Assembly (NCBI RefSeq): GCF_014193655.1
Contig: NZ_JACHZQ010000008.1
Location: forward strand, 62,001 to 126,000
Length of the DNA: 64,000 nt
Direction: 5' to 3'
From: Rhizobium sp. BK313
GTDB lineage: Bacteria > Pseudomonadota > Alphaproteobacteria > Rhizobiales > Rhizobiaceae
Under the pieces are notes generated by a model, which had not been told where the DNA came from, did no database searches, and worked only from the letters and a program-made list of their open reading frames with translations. Numbering within the stretch: position 1 is the stretch's first letter; each line of letters opens with the position of its first letter. A program made the translations under genes and the position numbers. Positions 9,048 through 17,675 of this stretch are shown piece by piece.

Positions 9048-10135
9048 GGCGTGCCCTCCAGCAGGCGTGCATCCTGCGGCCGGAACGCCATTCGGACCAC
9101 CTGCCCGGGTGCCGGCAGCTTGAGCATCGCTCGCCCGTCATTGGAGATCAGCGCCTCGCAGCGTGTGCCGGATCCGATGCGCGCCACGACCGATATCCAC
9201 GCTCCCTTGAAGACCACGGCCTCCAGGGTTGCGGCAAAAATTACCGTCCCCGCCTCGCCATCTGTTTCGGAGATGATAACGCGCTCCGGGCGAACGGAGA
9301 GAAGGGCCGGCACGTCAGCCTCGATCCTGCCGATACGCGGCAGGTCGAAATGCATCCCCGCGGGCCCCTTGAAACGAGTCGTCTCGGAATTGCGGCCGCC
9401 GCAAACGGTTCCCGGTATCAGATTGCTCTCGCCTAGAAATTCGGCGACGAAGGAAGACGAAGGATTGTGATAGATCGCCTCGGGTGTATCGACCTGAAGG
9501 ACGCGGCCGCCGTCCATGACCGCAACGCGATCGGACATGGTCAGGGCTTCCTCCTGATCATGCGTGACATAGATGAAGGTACGTCTCAGCGTTCGATGCA
9601 ACTGTTTGAGCTCGAGTTGCATGCGCTTGCGCAGCTTGAGATCGAGCGCGCCGAGCGGCTCGTCCAGCAGCAGCACATCCGGTTCGAAAACGATGGCACG
9701 CGCAAGTGCCACGCGCTGCTGCTGTCCGCCGGACAATTGGCGCGGCAGGCGGCCTTCGAAACCGGACAGTCCGACCAACGCAAGCGCCTCGGCCGCCCGT
9801 GTATTGCGGTTGCGCTTCATGATGCCGCGCATCCGCAAACCAAAGCCAACATTGTCGAGCACGGTCATATGCGGAAACAAAGCATAGCTCTGGAAGACGA
9901 CGCCGAGATTGCGCCGATCGGGAGAGAGGCGCGAAACCTCGCGCCCCCCGATCGAGATGGTTCCCTTATCCGGCTGCTCGAAGCCGGCGATCATGCGCAA
10001 CAGGGTTGTCTTTCCCGAGCCCGAAGGGCCGAGAATCGACAGGAATTCGCCGTCCCTCACGCTAAAATCGAGCGGATGCACGGCTGGCGCTGAACCGAAG
10101 GACTTGGCGATGCCACGAAGCTCTACGGATGACAT
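9044..10135 (-). CDS. ABC importer ATP-binding protein, PotA type (second Pot-like importer)
   Basis: A 363-residue ATPase. Walker A is GPSGSGKTTLLRMIAGF near residue 36, the Q-loop is VVFQSYALFPHMTV, the signature is LSGGQQQRVALARAI, Walker B is VLLLDEPLGALD and the switch is YVTHDQEEAL. A C-terminal region of about 120 residues, rich in beta strands (LLSVRPERVIISE), is the TOBE domain found in PotA/FbpC proteins. It lies two bases after the binding-protein gene and overlaps the permease start, so the whole importer is coupled. Confidence 0.92.
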   Translation of the reverse strand: MSSVELRGIAKSFGSAPAVHPLDFSVRDGEFLSILGPSGSGKTTLLRMIAGFEQPDKGTISIGGREVSRLSPDRRNLGVVFQSYALFPHMTVLDNVGFGLRMRGIMKRNRNTRAAEALALVGLSGFEGRLPRQLSGGQQQRVALARAIVFEPDVLLLDEPLGALDLKLRKRMQLELKQLHRTLRRTFIYVTHDQEEALTMSDRVAVMDGGRVLQVDTPEAIYHNPSSSFVAEFLGESNLIPGTVCGGRNSETTRFKGPAGMHFDLPRIGRIEADVPALLSVRPERVIISETDGEAGTVIFAATLEAVVFKGAWISVVARIGSGTRCEALISNDGRAMLKLPAPGQVVRMAFRPQDARLLEGTP

Positions 10136-10137
10136 GC

Positions 10138-11226
10138 TTAGCCGGCGATCTCTTTGTTCCAGGCTTCCATCCAGCTGTCCTGGAGCTTGGCCACCTTTTG
10201 AAGATCGAGCTTGTAGGCGCGGTCCATCGTCTGGGCCGAAAGCACCTTGTTGCGCAAGGCGTCGCCGACATCCGCCTTCTTGTTGGTCGGGCCGCTATAC
10301 ATGAGCTTCGCCATGGCGATCTGCGGATCGGGGCTCAGCATCCAGTTGATGAATTTTTCGGCAACGGCCTTGCGTCCCGGCGTGATATTCGCCGGCATTC
10401 CCAGCCAGACGCCGATCGGAAACACGCCTTCCTGCGGGAACGCAAAGTCGACGGGCAGGCCCTGGTCGGCCATGGCGAAGGTTTCGTTGTTGTAGAACGT
10501 GCCGATATCGGCGCCGTCGTTCTGGATCAGACTAAGACCAGCACCGTAGTCGACGAACTGCGCCCCCTTTTCACGCAAGGCCTTGATGACAGGCACGCCC
10601 TTCGTCAACACATCGTCTTCCGTTCCACCGGCAATGACGCTGGCGGCGATCATGCTGAGCAGCGAGCCGCTATCGGCGCTCGGACGCACGAAGGCCACAC
10701 GGGACGCATCCTTGGGCTCGAAGATCGCTTTCCAGCTCGTGGGCTTGTCCATCTTGTCGGTACGATAGAGAATTCCCCAGGGATCGAACTCGACGTTGTA
10801 GGAGTATGGCGCCGATTTTGCGCCATCCGCCAGGTCGGCGGCATTTGGCACGTTCGACGGATTGATCTGGGCCAGCAACCCGCCCTGGGCGATCGCGGTC
10901 ACCATCTGCACGTCGGAGAGCGCGATGACGTCGGTCGACGCGTTGGCCTGCTTGGTCTCGCCGACCAGCGTCGCGATGGCGTCCGGTCCGGATGGCGTCT
11001 GAACCTTGATACCGGTCGCCGCCGTAAACGGGTCGATCATCGCTTTACGCTGATTGTCGCCATAAAGACCGCCATAATTCAGAAACGTGATCTCCTGAAC
11101 GTCGGCCGCAAATGCGCCGCCGGCATAGGTCGACGCGTAGGCTGCGATCGCCGCCTGTGAGGAGCGGACGAGGAAACCGCGGCGGCTGAGATGTCGTTGC
11201 AGCAGTGCTCGTGTGATATTGGACAT
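10138..11226 (-). CDS. ABC importer substrate-binding protein, PotD/PotF type (second importer)
   Basis: A 362-residue periplasmic binding protein. The export signal includes SRRGFLVRSSQAAIAAYAS and a cleavage-like GGAFAADV, so it may be a Tat substrate. The mature protein opens with EITFLNYGGLYGDNQRKAM and follows the extracellular solute-binding family 1/8 pattern seen in polyamine and opine binders. The start at 11226 is preceded by AAGAAGGGAAC, a good ribosome site; an upstream in-frame ATG at 11337 would only add a non-signal-like tail. It follows the M28 peptidase gene after 148 bp, the largest gap inside this operon, so an internal promoter is possible. Confidence 0.88.
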   Translation of the reverse strand: MSNITRALLQRHLSRRGFLVRSSQAAIAAYASTYAGGAFAADVQEITFLNYGGLYGDNQRKAMIDPFTAATGIKVQTPSGPDAIATLVGETKQANASTDVIALSDVQMVTAIAQGGLLAQINPSNVPNAADLADGAKSAPYSYNVEFDPWGILYRTDKMDKPTSWKAIFEPKDASRVAFVRPSADSGSLLSMIAASVIAGGTEDDVLTKGVPVIKALREKGAQFVDYGAGLSLIQNDGADIGTFYNNETFAMADQGLPVDFAFPQEGVFPIGVWLGMPANITPGRKAVAEKFINWMLSPDPQIAMAKLMYSGPTNKKADVGDALRNKVLSAQTMDRAYKLDLQKVAKLQDSWMEAWNKEIAG

Positions 11227-11374
11227 TATGTTCCCTTCTTGTTTGATTGGCCGCGTTTGCAGTCCGCTTTTTGGTGGCCCTTCCCAGGGGGCCGGCGGAT
11301 CTGCGTCGCTAAGCTCGTATCTCTGTTTTTCAACCAATAATTCGCGCCAGTCCAGCGACGAATACCAAAAATGC

Positions 11375-12697
11375 TCAACTTACTTTGGTCTTTTCCAAAC
11401 TTTGTTCCGGCTCATAGGGCGTGAAGTTGGACCAGCCCCAGCGGCCATTGAAGTCGGCCGTATAGCTCCGGAGTTCATCGCTGAATTCCGGCCGGTAGTC
11501 CGGAGCGGCAAGGATCGCCTGCAGCAGGCTTGCCGTCATCTCCAGCGGCTTCAGCAGACCGCGCGGCGCGCATTTGTCGACGTCGTCAGCGGGCGTGTGG
11601 TTCCAGCCGAAATAGGCCTGGGCAATGCTGACGGACGGGATGCCGGCCGCGCCGAAATTGGTGAAATCGGTATAGCCCGGCCCCCGCGAAATACTGGGTT
11701 CGATACCTGTTTCGTCGGCGACGCCGTCAATGAAATCGTTCCAGTCACGACCGCCGAGAATGCTCAGATGATCCTGTCCGACGCTCATGCCGATGCCGTC
11801 GAGATTGATTGCGGCGACGACCTTTGCGCCGCTCGCAATCGCATCGCGAATGTAGAATTCGCTGCCATGCATGCCCGTCTCGTGTGAGCCCCAGATCGCA
11901 AAATGCACGGTCCGTTTCGGCGCGACACCTGCAGCCTTGACCGCACGTGCAAGCTCCAGAACGACGGCCGCACCGCCGGCGTTGTCGACAGCGCCGGGGC
12001 TGGTCGGCGCGCTGTCATGATGCGCGCAGACCACGATGATTTCGTCAGGGTGCTCTGTGCCTTCGATTAGGCCGATGACATTACGGGACACCGCCGGAAC
12101 GACATCCGCCTCAAGCTGAACTTCGATTTCGGCGATGCCTTTGGTGGCGAGGTACGCAACATCCTGATGTCCCATGACCAGACAGGGCGGAGCTGGCATC
12201 TTGGCTCGGTCCCGGAAATTGTAGAAGACGGTCGGAACGCCGCCGATATGTCCCGGCGCCGCCGTGAAGATCAGCAGCGCTGGCTTGAACGGCGCGACTT
12301 TCCCGGCAAGCGCCGTATCCGGATAGTGGACATAGGCATCGCGCGACATCAGCCATGCTTTGCCGCTGACGTCGCCGGCATGTTCGAGATCGTACCGCGA
12401 TCCGGTTTCGAGATAAACGAGCGGCAAGCGATGTTTGCCGGGCGGCAAGGTGCCCGCGAAGGGAACAGCCGTGGCCGTAAACCTCCGGCCGCCAGCGGAA
12501 ACCGAAAATTTTTCCTTCCGCCAGAGCATGATCGGAAACTCGGGCGTCAGAACCTTCAGGCCGTATTGCTCGAAGGTCGTTGCGATATAAGCAATTCCCT
12601 CCGCCTCCTCGGGAGTTCCCGCAACGCGTGGGCCTAGTTTGGTCAGGGCTACAATGTGTTCGAACGCACGTTCGGTATCGGTTCTGAAATCAGTCAT
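11375..12697 (-). CDS. M28-family metallopeptidase-like protein with altered active site
   Basis: A 440-residue M28 (aminopeptidase Y/IAP-like) protein with no clear signal peptide, so probably cytoplasmic. Zinc-ligand motifs are visible: CAHHDSAPTSPGAVDNAGG (His and bridging Asp) near 225-245, NLDGIGM near 300, and a late His in WNHTPADDVDKC. In the segment AIWGSHETGMHGS, the usual Glu-Glu pair (general base, then zinc ligand) reads His-Glu. The zinc ligand is therefore kept, but the usual catalytic base is replaced. The gene lies between two complete Pot-type importers in one transcription unit, 28 bp after the permease stop. It may cleave an imported amide or peptide, or have lost peptidase activity. 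Confidence 0.83.
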   Translation of the reverse strand: MTDFRTDTERAFEHIVALTKLGPRVAGTPEEAEGIAYIATTFEQYGLKVLTPEFPIMLWRKEKFSVSAGGRRFTATAVPFAGTLPPGKHRLPLVYLETGSRYDLEHAGDVSGKAWLMSRDAYVHYPDTALAGKVAPFKPALLIFTAAPGHIGGVPTVFYNFRDRAKMPAPPCLVMGHQDVAYLATKGIAEIEVQLEADVVPAVSRNVIGLIEGTEHPDEIIVVCAHHDSAPTSPGAVDNAGGAAVVLELARAVKAAGVAPKRTVHFAIWGSHETGMHGSEFYIRDAIASGAKVVAAINLDGIGMSVGQDHLSILGGRDWNDFIDGVADETGIEPSISRGPGYTDFTNFGAAGIPSVSIAQAYFGWNHTPADDVDKCAPRGLLKPLEMTASLLQAILAAPDYRPEFSDELRSYTADFNGRWGWSNFTPYEPEQSLEKTKVS

Positions 12698-12724
12698 GAG
12701 TTGAACCTCTTGAAAAAAATATTG

Positions 12725-13534
12725 TCAACGGTTGAGACCGAAGATGCGGGCGAGCCCGAATAGCCGATCGACCGCAAGCACGGTGGTCAGGGAAAGCGCG
12801 CTCATCACAGTCGAGATCGCGGCAATCGTCGGATCGGGCCGGAAGCGCATATAGGTCTGGATTTGTACCGGAAGCGTCACGAGATCCTGACGGGACAGGA
12901 ACAGGCTGACGACCGGCTCGTCGAAGGAAATCAGAAAGGCGAAAAGTCCGCCGGCAAGCAGTGCCGAGCTGATCGAGGGCAGAACGATCCGCCAAATGAT
13001 AAGAAGCGATCCGGCACCGGTAATATTGGCGGCCTCTTCGTAGGCGGCAGGCATTGCCGCATAGGCCGACATGCAGATCCGCACGGTGAAAGGCAGCGAG
13101 ATCATCAGATGCGCGCCACCCAGCACGATCAGCGTCGGCAAGAAACTCGACGTCAGCTGAAGCCGCCCCGCCAACAGCAGAAGCGCCGACGCAAAAACGA
13201 TTGTCGGCAAGATCAGGGGGATGAGGGCAATGGCCTCGACAAGCCTGCGCAGCCGCGGTGAGCCGCGGCCGATTTCGAGCGCAACGAACGTGGAGAGGCC
13301 AACCGACGTCAGAGCGACGATGATCGCAAGCGACAGGCTGAGCAGCAGCGACCGCAGGAATTCCAGCCGCGTCAGGAAATTCGCATACCAGCTCAGGCTG
13401 AAGCCCGTGGGAGGAAAAGAGATCGCGGCGCTCGCCGAGAAAGAGGTGACCGCGACCACGAGCGTCGGCAAGCAAAGAAAAAGGCCGATGCCGACGATAA
13501 GCGTAATATAGGCTGCGCGCGCCAGCTGTCTCAT
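12725..13534 (-). CDS. ABC importer permease, PotC type (first Pot-like importer)
   Basis: A 269-residue inner-membrane permease. I place the start at 13534, where ATG overlaps the stop of the preceding permease (ATGA, 13531-13534). The frame is open much further upstream, but that part lies inside the neighbouring gene. The first membrane segment is AAYITLIVGIGLFLCLPTLV, the loop PPTGFSLSWYANF is PotC-like, and the coupling loop is EAANITGAGSLLIIWRIVL, without the usual LGA spelling. It pairs with the permease at 13531. Confidence 0.88.
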   Translation of the reverse strand: MRQLARAAYITLIVGIGLFLCLPTLVVAVTSFSASAAISFPPTGFSLSWYANFLTRLEFLRSLLLSLSLAIIVALTSVGLSTFVALEIGRGSPRLRRLVEAIALIPLILPTIVFASALLLLAGRLQLTSSFLPTLIVLGGAHLMISLPFTVRICMSAYAAMPAAYEEAANITGAGSLLIIWRIVLPSISSALLAGGLFAFLISFDEPVVSLFLSRQDLVTLPVQIQTYMRFRPDPTIAAISTVMSALSLTTVLAVDRLFGLARIFGLNR

Positions 13535-14409
13535 CGCGTGCTCCGCCGAGAAAGTCGCTGTGTTGCGCCAGCAATCAGCCCCAGGGCTGCCAAGGCAAGC
13601 AGAATGAGAAGGATCGAAAGCGCCGAGGCGAAGGGATAATTGATCACCTTGGCGACGAGCTGCCGTATCAGGGTGCCAACGGTCAAAACCCTGCCGCCGC
13701 CGATGAATTCGGGGGCGACGAAACTGCCGAAGGCCATGAGGAAGACCAGCGTTGTTCCGGCCGCGATTCCCGGCAGGCCGATCGGCAGGATCACCCGTCT
13801 GAAAACGCGAAGCCAGCTGGCGCCGCAGATGAAAGCCGCCTCCTCCAGCGTCCGCTCGACATTCTGCAGCGCCGAAGCGGAAAGCAGGATGAAGACCGGA
13901 AGCAGCTCCTGCACAAGCGCGATCTCGACACCTGCCTCGGTCGACAGAAGACGAAGCGGTTTGTCGACGAGACCACCGCCCATCAGAAGGGCATTCAAAG
14001 GCCCCCTGGGCGCCAGGAAAACCATCCAACCATAGGCCCGCACCACGAGATTGGTGAACAGCGACGCGGCAATGACGATCAGCACCAGCCGCTGCCGCCA
14101 TCCCATCTCGCGGGCGACGAACATGGCCACCGGCAAACCGAGGACAACGCATCCAATGGTGACGACGGCAGCGATTCTCAGGCTGGTCAGCAGAACGGTG
14201 ACGGCATAGGGATCGATGATGGCGCGTTCGTAGTTGGCAAGCGTCGGATCGCTCGAAAACACGCCCGGCTGAACGAAGGTCTCAAAACTCTGCATCGCGA
14301 GATAGGCGAGCGGCGCGGCCAGAAACACCGCGACCGCGAGGCCGAGCAGCAGCGTCGCCCAAGGGGCCGGCGCTCTTTGTGCAATTGCCACTCGGCCAAA
14401 GACAGTCAT
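13531..14409 (-). CDS. ABC importer permease, PotB type (first Pot-like importer)
   Basis: A 292-residue inner-membrane permease. The start at 14409 overlaps the stop of the binding-protein gene (ATGA, 14406-14409). The first membrane segment is LLLGLAVAVFLAAPLAYLA and five more follow. The coupling loop EEAAFICGASWLRVFRRVI includes the conserved Gly, and is followed by LPIGLPGIA. Gene order here (ATPase, binding protein, PotB, PotC) differs from the second importer (binding protein, ATPase, PotB, PotC). The two cassettes are therefore not a simple recent tandem duplication. Confidence 0.88.
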   Translation of the reverse strand: MTVFGRVAIAQRAPAPWATLLLGLAVAVFLAAPLAYLAMQSFETFVQPGVFSSDPTLANYERAIIDPYAVTVLLTSLRIAAVVTIGCVVLGLPVAMFVAREMGWRQRLVLIVIAASLFTNLVVRAYGWMVFLAPRGPLNALLMGGGLVDKPLRLLSTEAGVEIALVQELLPVFILLSASALQNVERTLEEAAFICGASWLRVFRRVILPIGLPGIAAGTTLVFLMAFGSFVAPEFIGGGRVLTVGTLIRQLVAKVINYPFASALSILLILLALAALGLIAGATQRLSRRSTR

Positions 14410-15479
14410 TTCGCGCCGATCTCCGGAACGATATCGGTATTCCAGCGCTGCACCAACGCGTCGCGCTGGGCGTTGAGCTTCACCCAATTCGGCTGAATGA
14501 GCGCGCCGACTTCCTGTGCGCCGGTCGCCATCCATTGCGCCATGCTCGGGTCAAGCTTGACACTGGTGACCGAAGGCGCGGAAGCATATTGGGTTGCAAA
14601 AGTCGTCTGGGCGCTTTCCTCAAGCGCGGCGTTGATGAATTTTTCCGCCAGTTCCGGATGCTTGGCATGCGCCGGGATCACCAAAAGGTTGGGCACGGCG
14701 ACCATGCCCTCTTTCGGTTTGGCAAGGCGGATATCCTTCTGGCCGGCCTGATACATGACGTATGCTTCGCCGCTATACATGGGCGCGAACAGGACGTCGC
14801 CGGAGGCGAAGGACTGATGCAGCGCCTCATCGCCGAGCGACTGGCTTGCGCCCGGCGCAATCGCCTTGATCGCGTCGAATGCGCCGTCGAAATCATCGGT
14901 ACTGCCGGATTTGATCTTGCCGAATACCGGCAGCATATAAAGCGCCCAGCCGTCCACGACATTCAGCGCGTATTTGCCGGCATTTGCCGGATCGGAGAAG
15001 ATGGACCAGCTGTCGACGGATGGGACCTTCGCCTGATTGTAGACGATGGAAATGGCGCCGAAGCTTGCGGCGACCGCCTGTCCGCCACCGTAGATCGCAT
15101 TGGGATATACTTTGGCGAGGTTCGGAATCGTCGCGACATCGAGTTTGCGAAACAAGCCTTGGGAGAAGCCGGCCGCTGCGGCATCGAGATCGATATAGAG
15201 CACGTCGAAGGGCGGTGAATCCGGATTGGCAATCAGCTTGGCGAACTGATCGGTACTCGTCCCGGGGACGATCTGAATTTGCGAACCCGTCTCGGCGGTA
15301 AATTTGCTGCCGACGGCCTGTTTCACTGTATCGTCCCAGACACCGCCCCAGGAGCCGACGACAAGGTCGTCCGCCTGAGCGAAAGTGAAGGCTGCGGGCA
15401 TGAATGCAGCAAGGGCCGCAAGCGCGGTTGCAACAAGAAACGCCCTGCGCTCTTGCCGGATTGGCAAAGCTCTTTTCAT
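14406..15479 (-). CDS. ABC importer substrate-binding protein, PotD/PotF type (first importer)
   Basis: A 357-residue periplasmic binding protein with an N-terminal signal (RRAFLVATALAALAAFMPA, cleavage-like TFAQADD). The mature start LVVGSWGGVWDDTVKQAVG matches the family of polyamine and iron-type binders. The ATG at 15479 has AGGAG seven bases upstream and overlaps the ATPase stop by ATGA. Together with the ATPase at 15476 and the two permeases it makes a full importer. Its sequence differs clearly from the binding protein at 10138, so the two importers probably take different or complementary ligands. Confidence 0.88.
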   Translation of the reverse strand: MKRALPIRQERRAFLVATALAALAAFMPAAFTFAQADDLVVGSWGGVWDDTVKQAVGSKFTAETGSQIQIVPGTSTDQFAKLIANPDSPPFDVLYIDLDAAAAGFSQGLFRKLDVATIPNLAKVYPNAIYGGGQAVAASFGAISIVYNQAKVPSVDSWSIFSDPANAGKYALNVVDGWALYMLPVFGKIKSGSTDDFDGAFDAIKAIAPGASQSLGDEALHQSFASGDVLFAPMYSGEAYVMYQAGQKDIRLAKPKEGMVAVPNLLVIPAHAKHPELAEKFINAALEESAQTTFATQYASAPSVTSVKLDPSMAQWMATGAQEVGALIQPNWVKLNAQRDALVQRWNTDIVPEIGAK

Positions 15480-16654
15480 GCTAAATCTCCTGTTTGATAG
15501 GGTTGGTCGACCGACTGGCCGACGATCTGAACGTCGTCGTCGTTCCATCGCAGCCACGTTCTGCTTCCGATAGCGCAGTCGGACGCGCCGGTTCGGCTAC
15601 GTGCAACGCTGATTGTCACTCCGGTATCGAGGCGGCATTCGAAATAAACGAGAGGACCGAGCACGGTCGCGGCCATGACGACAGCGGGCCAGGCATCGGG
15701 CACCATTCGATCGGACATGGTGATACGCTCCGGACGCAGCATGACGCGCATGCGCTTGCCGATCTCGGGCGGCGCGGCTGCGATCGTCTTCAGATCGCCG
15801 CCCCAATGACTGCGAAGGCTGGCTCTGACGTCATCGGAAGCAACAACCTCGGCGTCGACGAAATTCATGCGCCCGATAAAATCGGCCACGAAATCGTTAG
15901 CCGGACGATCGTAGATTCCAGCCGGTCTGCCAACCTGTTCGAAACGCCCGTTGCGCATCACGGCGATGCGATCGGACATGACCAGGGCCTCTTCCTGGTC
16001 GTGCGTGACAAGGATCGTTGTGATGCCGAGCCGCTTTTGCAAATCGCGAAGATCGACCTGCATGCGTTCGCGCAACTTCCGATCCAGTGCCGAAAGCGGC
16101 TCGTCGAGTAGAAGAACTTGCGGTTTGTAGACGATCGCCCGGGCGATCGCGACACGCTGCTTCTGTCCGCCCGACAGTTCGGCAGGCAATCGGCGCTCAT
16201 AGCCGTCGAGCCCGACCAGATGCAGCACCTCTTGAACCTTCGCCAGCCGCTCGCCCCTGGAAACGTTGCGCGTTTCAAGCCCGAAGCCGATGTTCTCCTC
16301 GACGCTCATATGCGGCCACAGGCTGTAGTTCTGAAAGACGATGCCGAGATTGCGTTGCCGCGGAGCAATCCCCACCATGGATTTTCCGGCGATGCCGATG
16401 TGACCGGCGTCAGGTTCGATAAAGCCCGCGATCATCCGCAACAGTGTCGTCTTTCCGCAGCCGCTCGGGCCGAGAAGGGAGACGAACTCCCCCTGTTCGA
16501 CGGTCAGCGAAAGATCGTCGAGAACCAGCACCTCATCGAAGGACTTGCGCACTCTGGCGACCTGCACGGCGGGCGGTGCATTGGTGGCGGGTGCGGGAGA
16601 AAGGGTCATAGTGTGACTTCGGTCCGGAGTTGAAACAGGCAAGACATCGGCCAT
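15476..16654 (-). CDS. ABC importer ATP-binding protein, PotA type (first Pot-like importer)
   Basis: A 392-residue ATPase as drawn. Walker A is GPSGCGKTTLLRMIAGF, the Q-loop is VFQNYSLWPHM, the signature is LSGGQKQRVAIARAI, Walker B is VLLLDEPLSALD and the switch is VTHDQEEAL; a TOBE-type C-terminal region follows (VMLRPERITMSD). I prefer the start at 16654 because AGGG lies nine bases upstream; ATG 16609 (377 residues) is the alternative and lies closer to the conserved domain. The start is 20 bp after the stop of the amidinohydrolase-like gene. Confidence 0.88.
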   Translation of the reverse strand: MADVLPVSTPDRSHTMTLSPAPATNAPPAVQVARVRKSFDEVLVLDDLSLTVEQGEFVSLLGPSGCGKTTLLRMIAGFIEPDAGHIGIAGKSMVGIAPRQRNLGIVFQNYSLWPHMSVEENIGFGLETRNVSRGERLAKVQEVLHLVGLDGYERRLPAELSGGQKQRVAIARAIVYKPQVLLLDEPLSALDRKLRERMQVDLRDLQKRLGITTILVTHDQEEALVMSDRIAVMRNGRFEQVGRPAGIYDRPANDFVADFIGRMNFVDAEVVASDDVRASLRSHWGGDLKTIAAAPPEIGKRMRVMLRPERITMSDRMVPDAWPAVVMAATVLGPLVYFECRLDTGVTISVARSRTGASDCAIGSRTWLRWNDDDVQIVGQSVDQPYQTGDLA

Positions 16655-16674
16655 CCCATGCATCCCTGTCGCCC

Positions 16675-17565
16675 TTACCTGGTGACGGTGGAAAGCGGGT
16701 CGCGCCGTAACGGCATCGTCATGCAATGCACGCTGCCGCCGCCTGCCGCGAAGAGATCGAGATTGGGATCGAGGACCGTGAAACCCTCGGCCCGGATCGC
16801 GGCGTTGATCCGTTTGGAGTGGCGCGGGCTGATCACCCTGTTCTTGCCAAGCGCCAGAATGTTGCAGGCCATCTCCTGCATCGCCTCCTTGTAGCTTACC
16901 TCGATAAGCTTGATGCCATGCTCGCTCAGCCAGGCGAGGAAGGCATCGTCAAGCACATCGATGCAGCCGAGGGCGATGCCATCTGCGACCATTGAGAAGA
17001 TGACATCCAGGTGGAGGAAATGCTCGGCGAACGGCACGAGACAGACGTCCCATCCTTGCTCGCGGAACCATTGTCCGAACTGTTCGGCGCCGGGGCGCTC
17101 CGTCCTGCCGCCGGAATAACCGACAGCCAGAACGCCGTCGCGGATGACGTGAATATCGCCGCCTTCAATGCAGCCGGCGCTCGGCACCTTCCAAATCGGC
17201 TCGCCCGTTCGCTTGTAGAATTCAAGGATCGCACCGAGTTCGCCGCGCCGTTGCGGTCGCTCCAGCTGTGTCACCACGACGCCCCAGGGCGTTACCTGCG
17301 AACTGTCGCGGGTATAGACCTGATAGGAAAGGCCGGGCGTCGGGACGAGATAGTGGCGCTTGACCTCGGCGTCTTCGAGGGCGTCCTCAAGCTCGCGGAA
17401 TTGCGAGAATATCCCCTGCTTGTCGAACTTCTGACCGTATTCCAGCGCGCGTCGCGAAATATCGTTCGTCGGGATCCATTCGTAATAATCGGGAGGGCAA
17501 AGCAGAACGTCGCGCAACGTCCCGGTTTCCGAATTGATAGTCCAAGGCAATATGTCTTCAGCCAC
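16675..17565 (-). CDS. DDAH/arginine-deiminase-like guanidino hydrolase
   Basis: A 296-residue member of the pentein (guanidine-modifying) superfamily. The substrate-binding and catalytic features are visible: an acidic EGGDIHVIRDG block near residue 145, the catalytic His in EHFLHLDVIFSM near 190, and the nucleophilic Cys in GGGSVHCMTMPLRR near 283. At 296 residues it lacks the extra helical domain of true arginine deiminases (about 410 residues), so dimethylarginine dimethylaminohydrolase or another deiminase is more likely. It is the first gene of the long - strand operon and faces a divergent LysR gene. It probably splits a guanidino group from the imported compound, giving citrulline-like products. 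Confidence 0.85.
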   Translation of the reverse strand: MAEDILPWTINSETGTLRDVLLCPPDYYEWIPTNDISRRALEYGQKFDKQGIFSQFRELEDALEDAEVKRHYLVPTPGLSYQVYTRDSSQVTPWGVVVTQLERPQRRGELGAILEFYKRTGEPIWKVPSAGCIEGGDIHVIRDGVLAVGYSGGRTERPGAEQFGQWFREQGWDVCLVPFAEHFLHLDVIFSMVADGIALGCIDVLDDAFLAWLSEHGIKLIEVSYKEAMQEMACNILALGKNRVISPRHSKRINAAIRAEGFTVLDPNLDLFAAGGGSVHCMTMPLRRDPLSTVTR

Positions 17566-17630
17566 AGCAACACTCCATCTATGCAGCGAGCGTAGAGGAA
17601 CGGCGGAGCGCTTGTGAATGAGAATGATTT

Positions 17631-17659
17631 ATAGTTCACTATGGCATTCATCAAACTAT
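17631..17659. promoter_or_regulatory. Candidate LysR binding site between divergent genes
   Basis: The 110-bp gap between the hydrolase gene (- strand) and the LysR gene (+ strand) contains an inverted repeat, ATAGTT at 17631-17636 and AACTAT at 17654-17659. The spacing is suitable for a LysR-type tetramer site. It lies 17 bp before the LysR start. The sequence shows the repeat; binding is inference. Confidence 0.45.
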
Positions 17660-17675
17660 CATAAGGGCCAGGGGA

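Noticed and set aside
12725..14152. Extended 475-codon form of the PotC-type permease
   Set aside because: The first 200 codons are the PotB-type gene read in another frame. The ATGA overlap at 13531 and a normal first membrane helix set the start at 13534.
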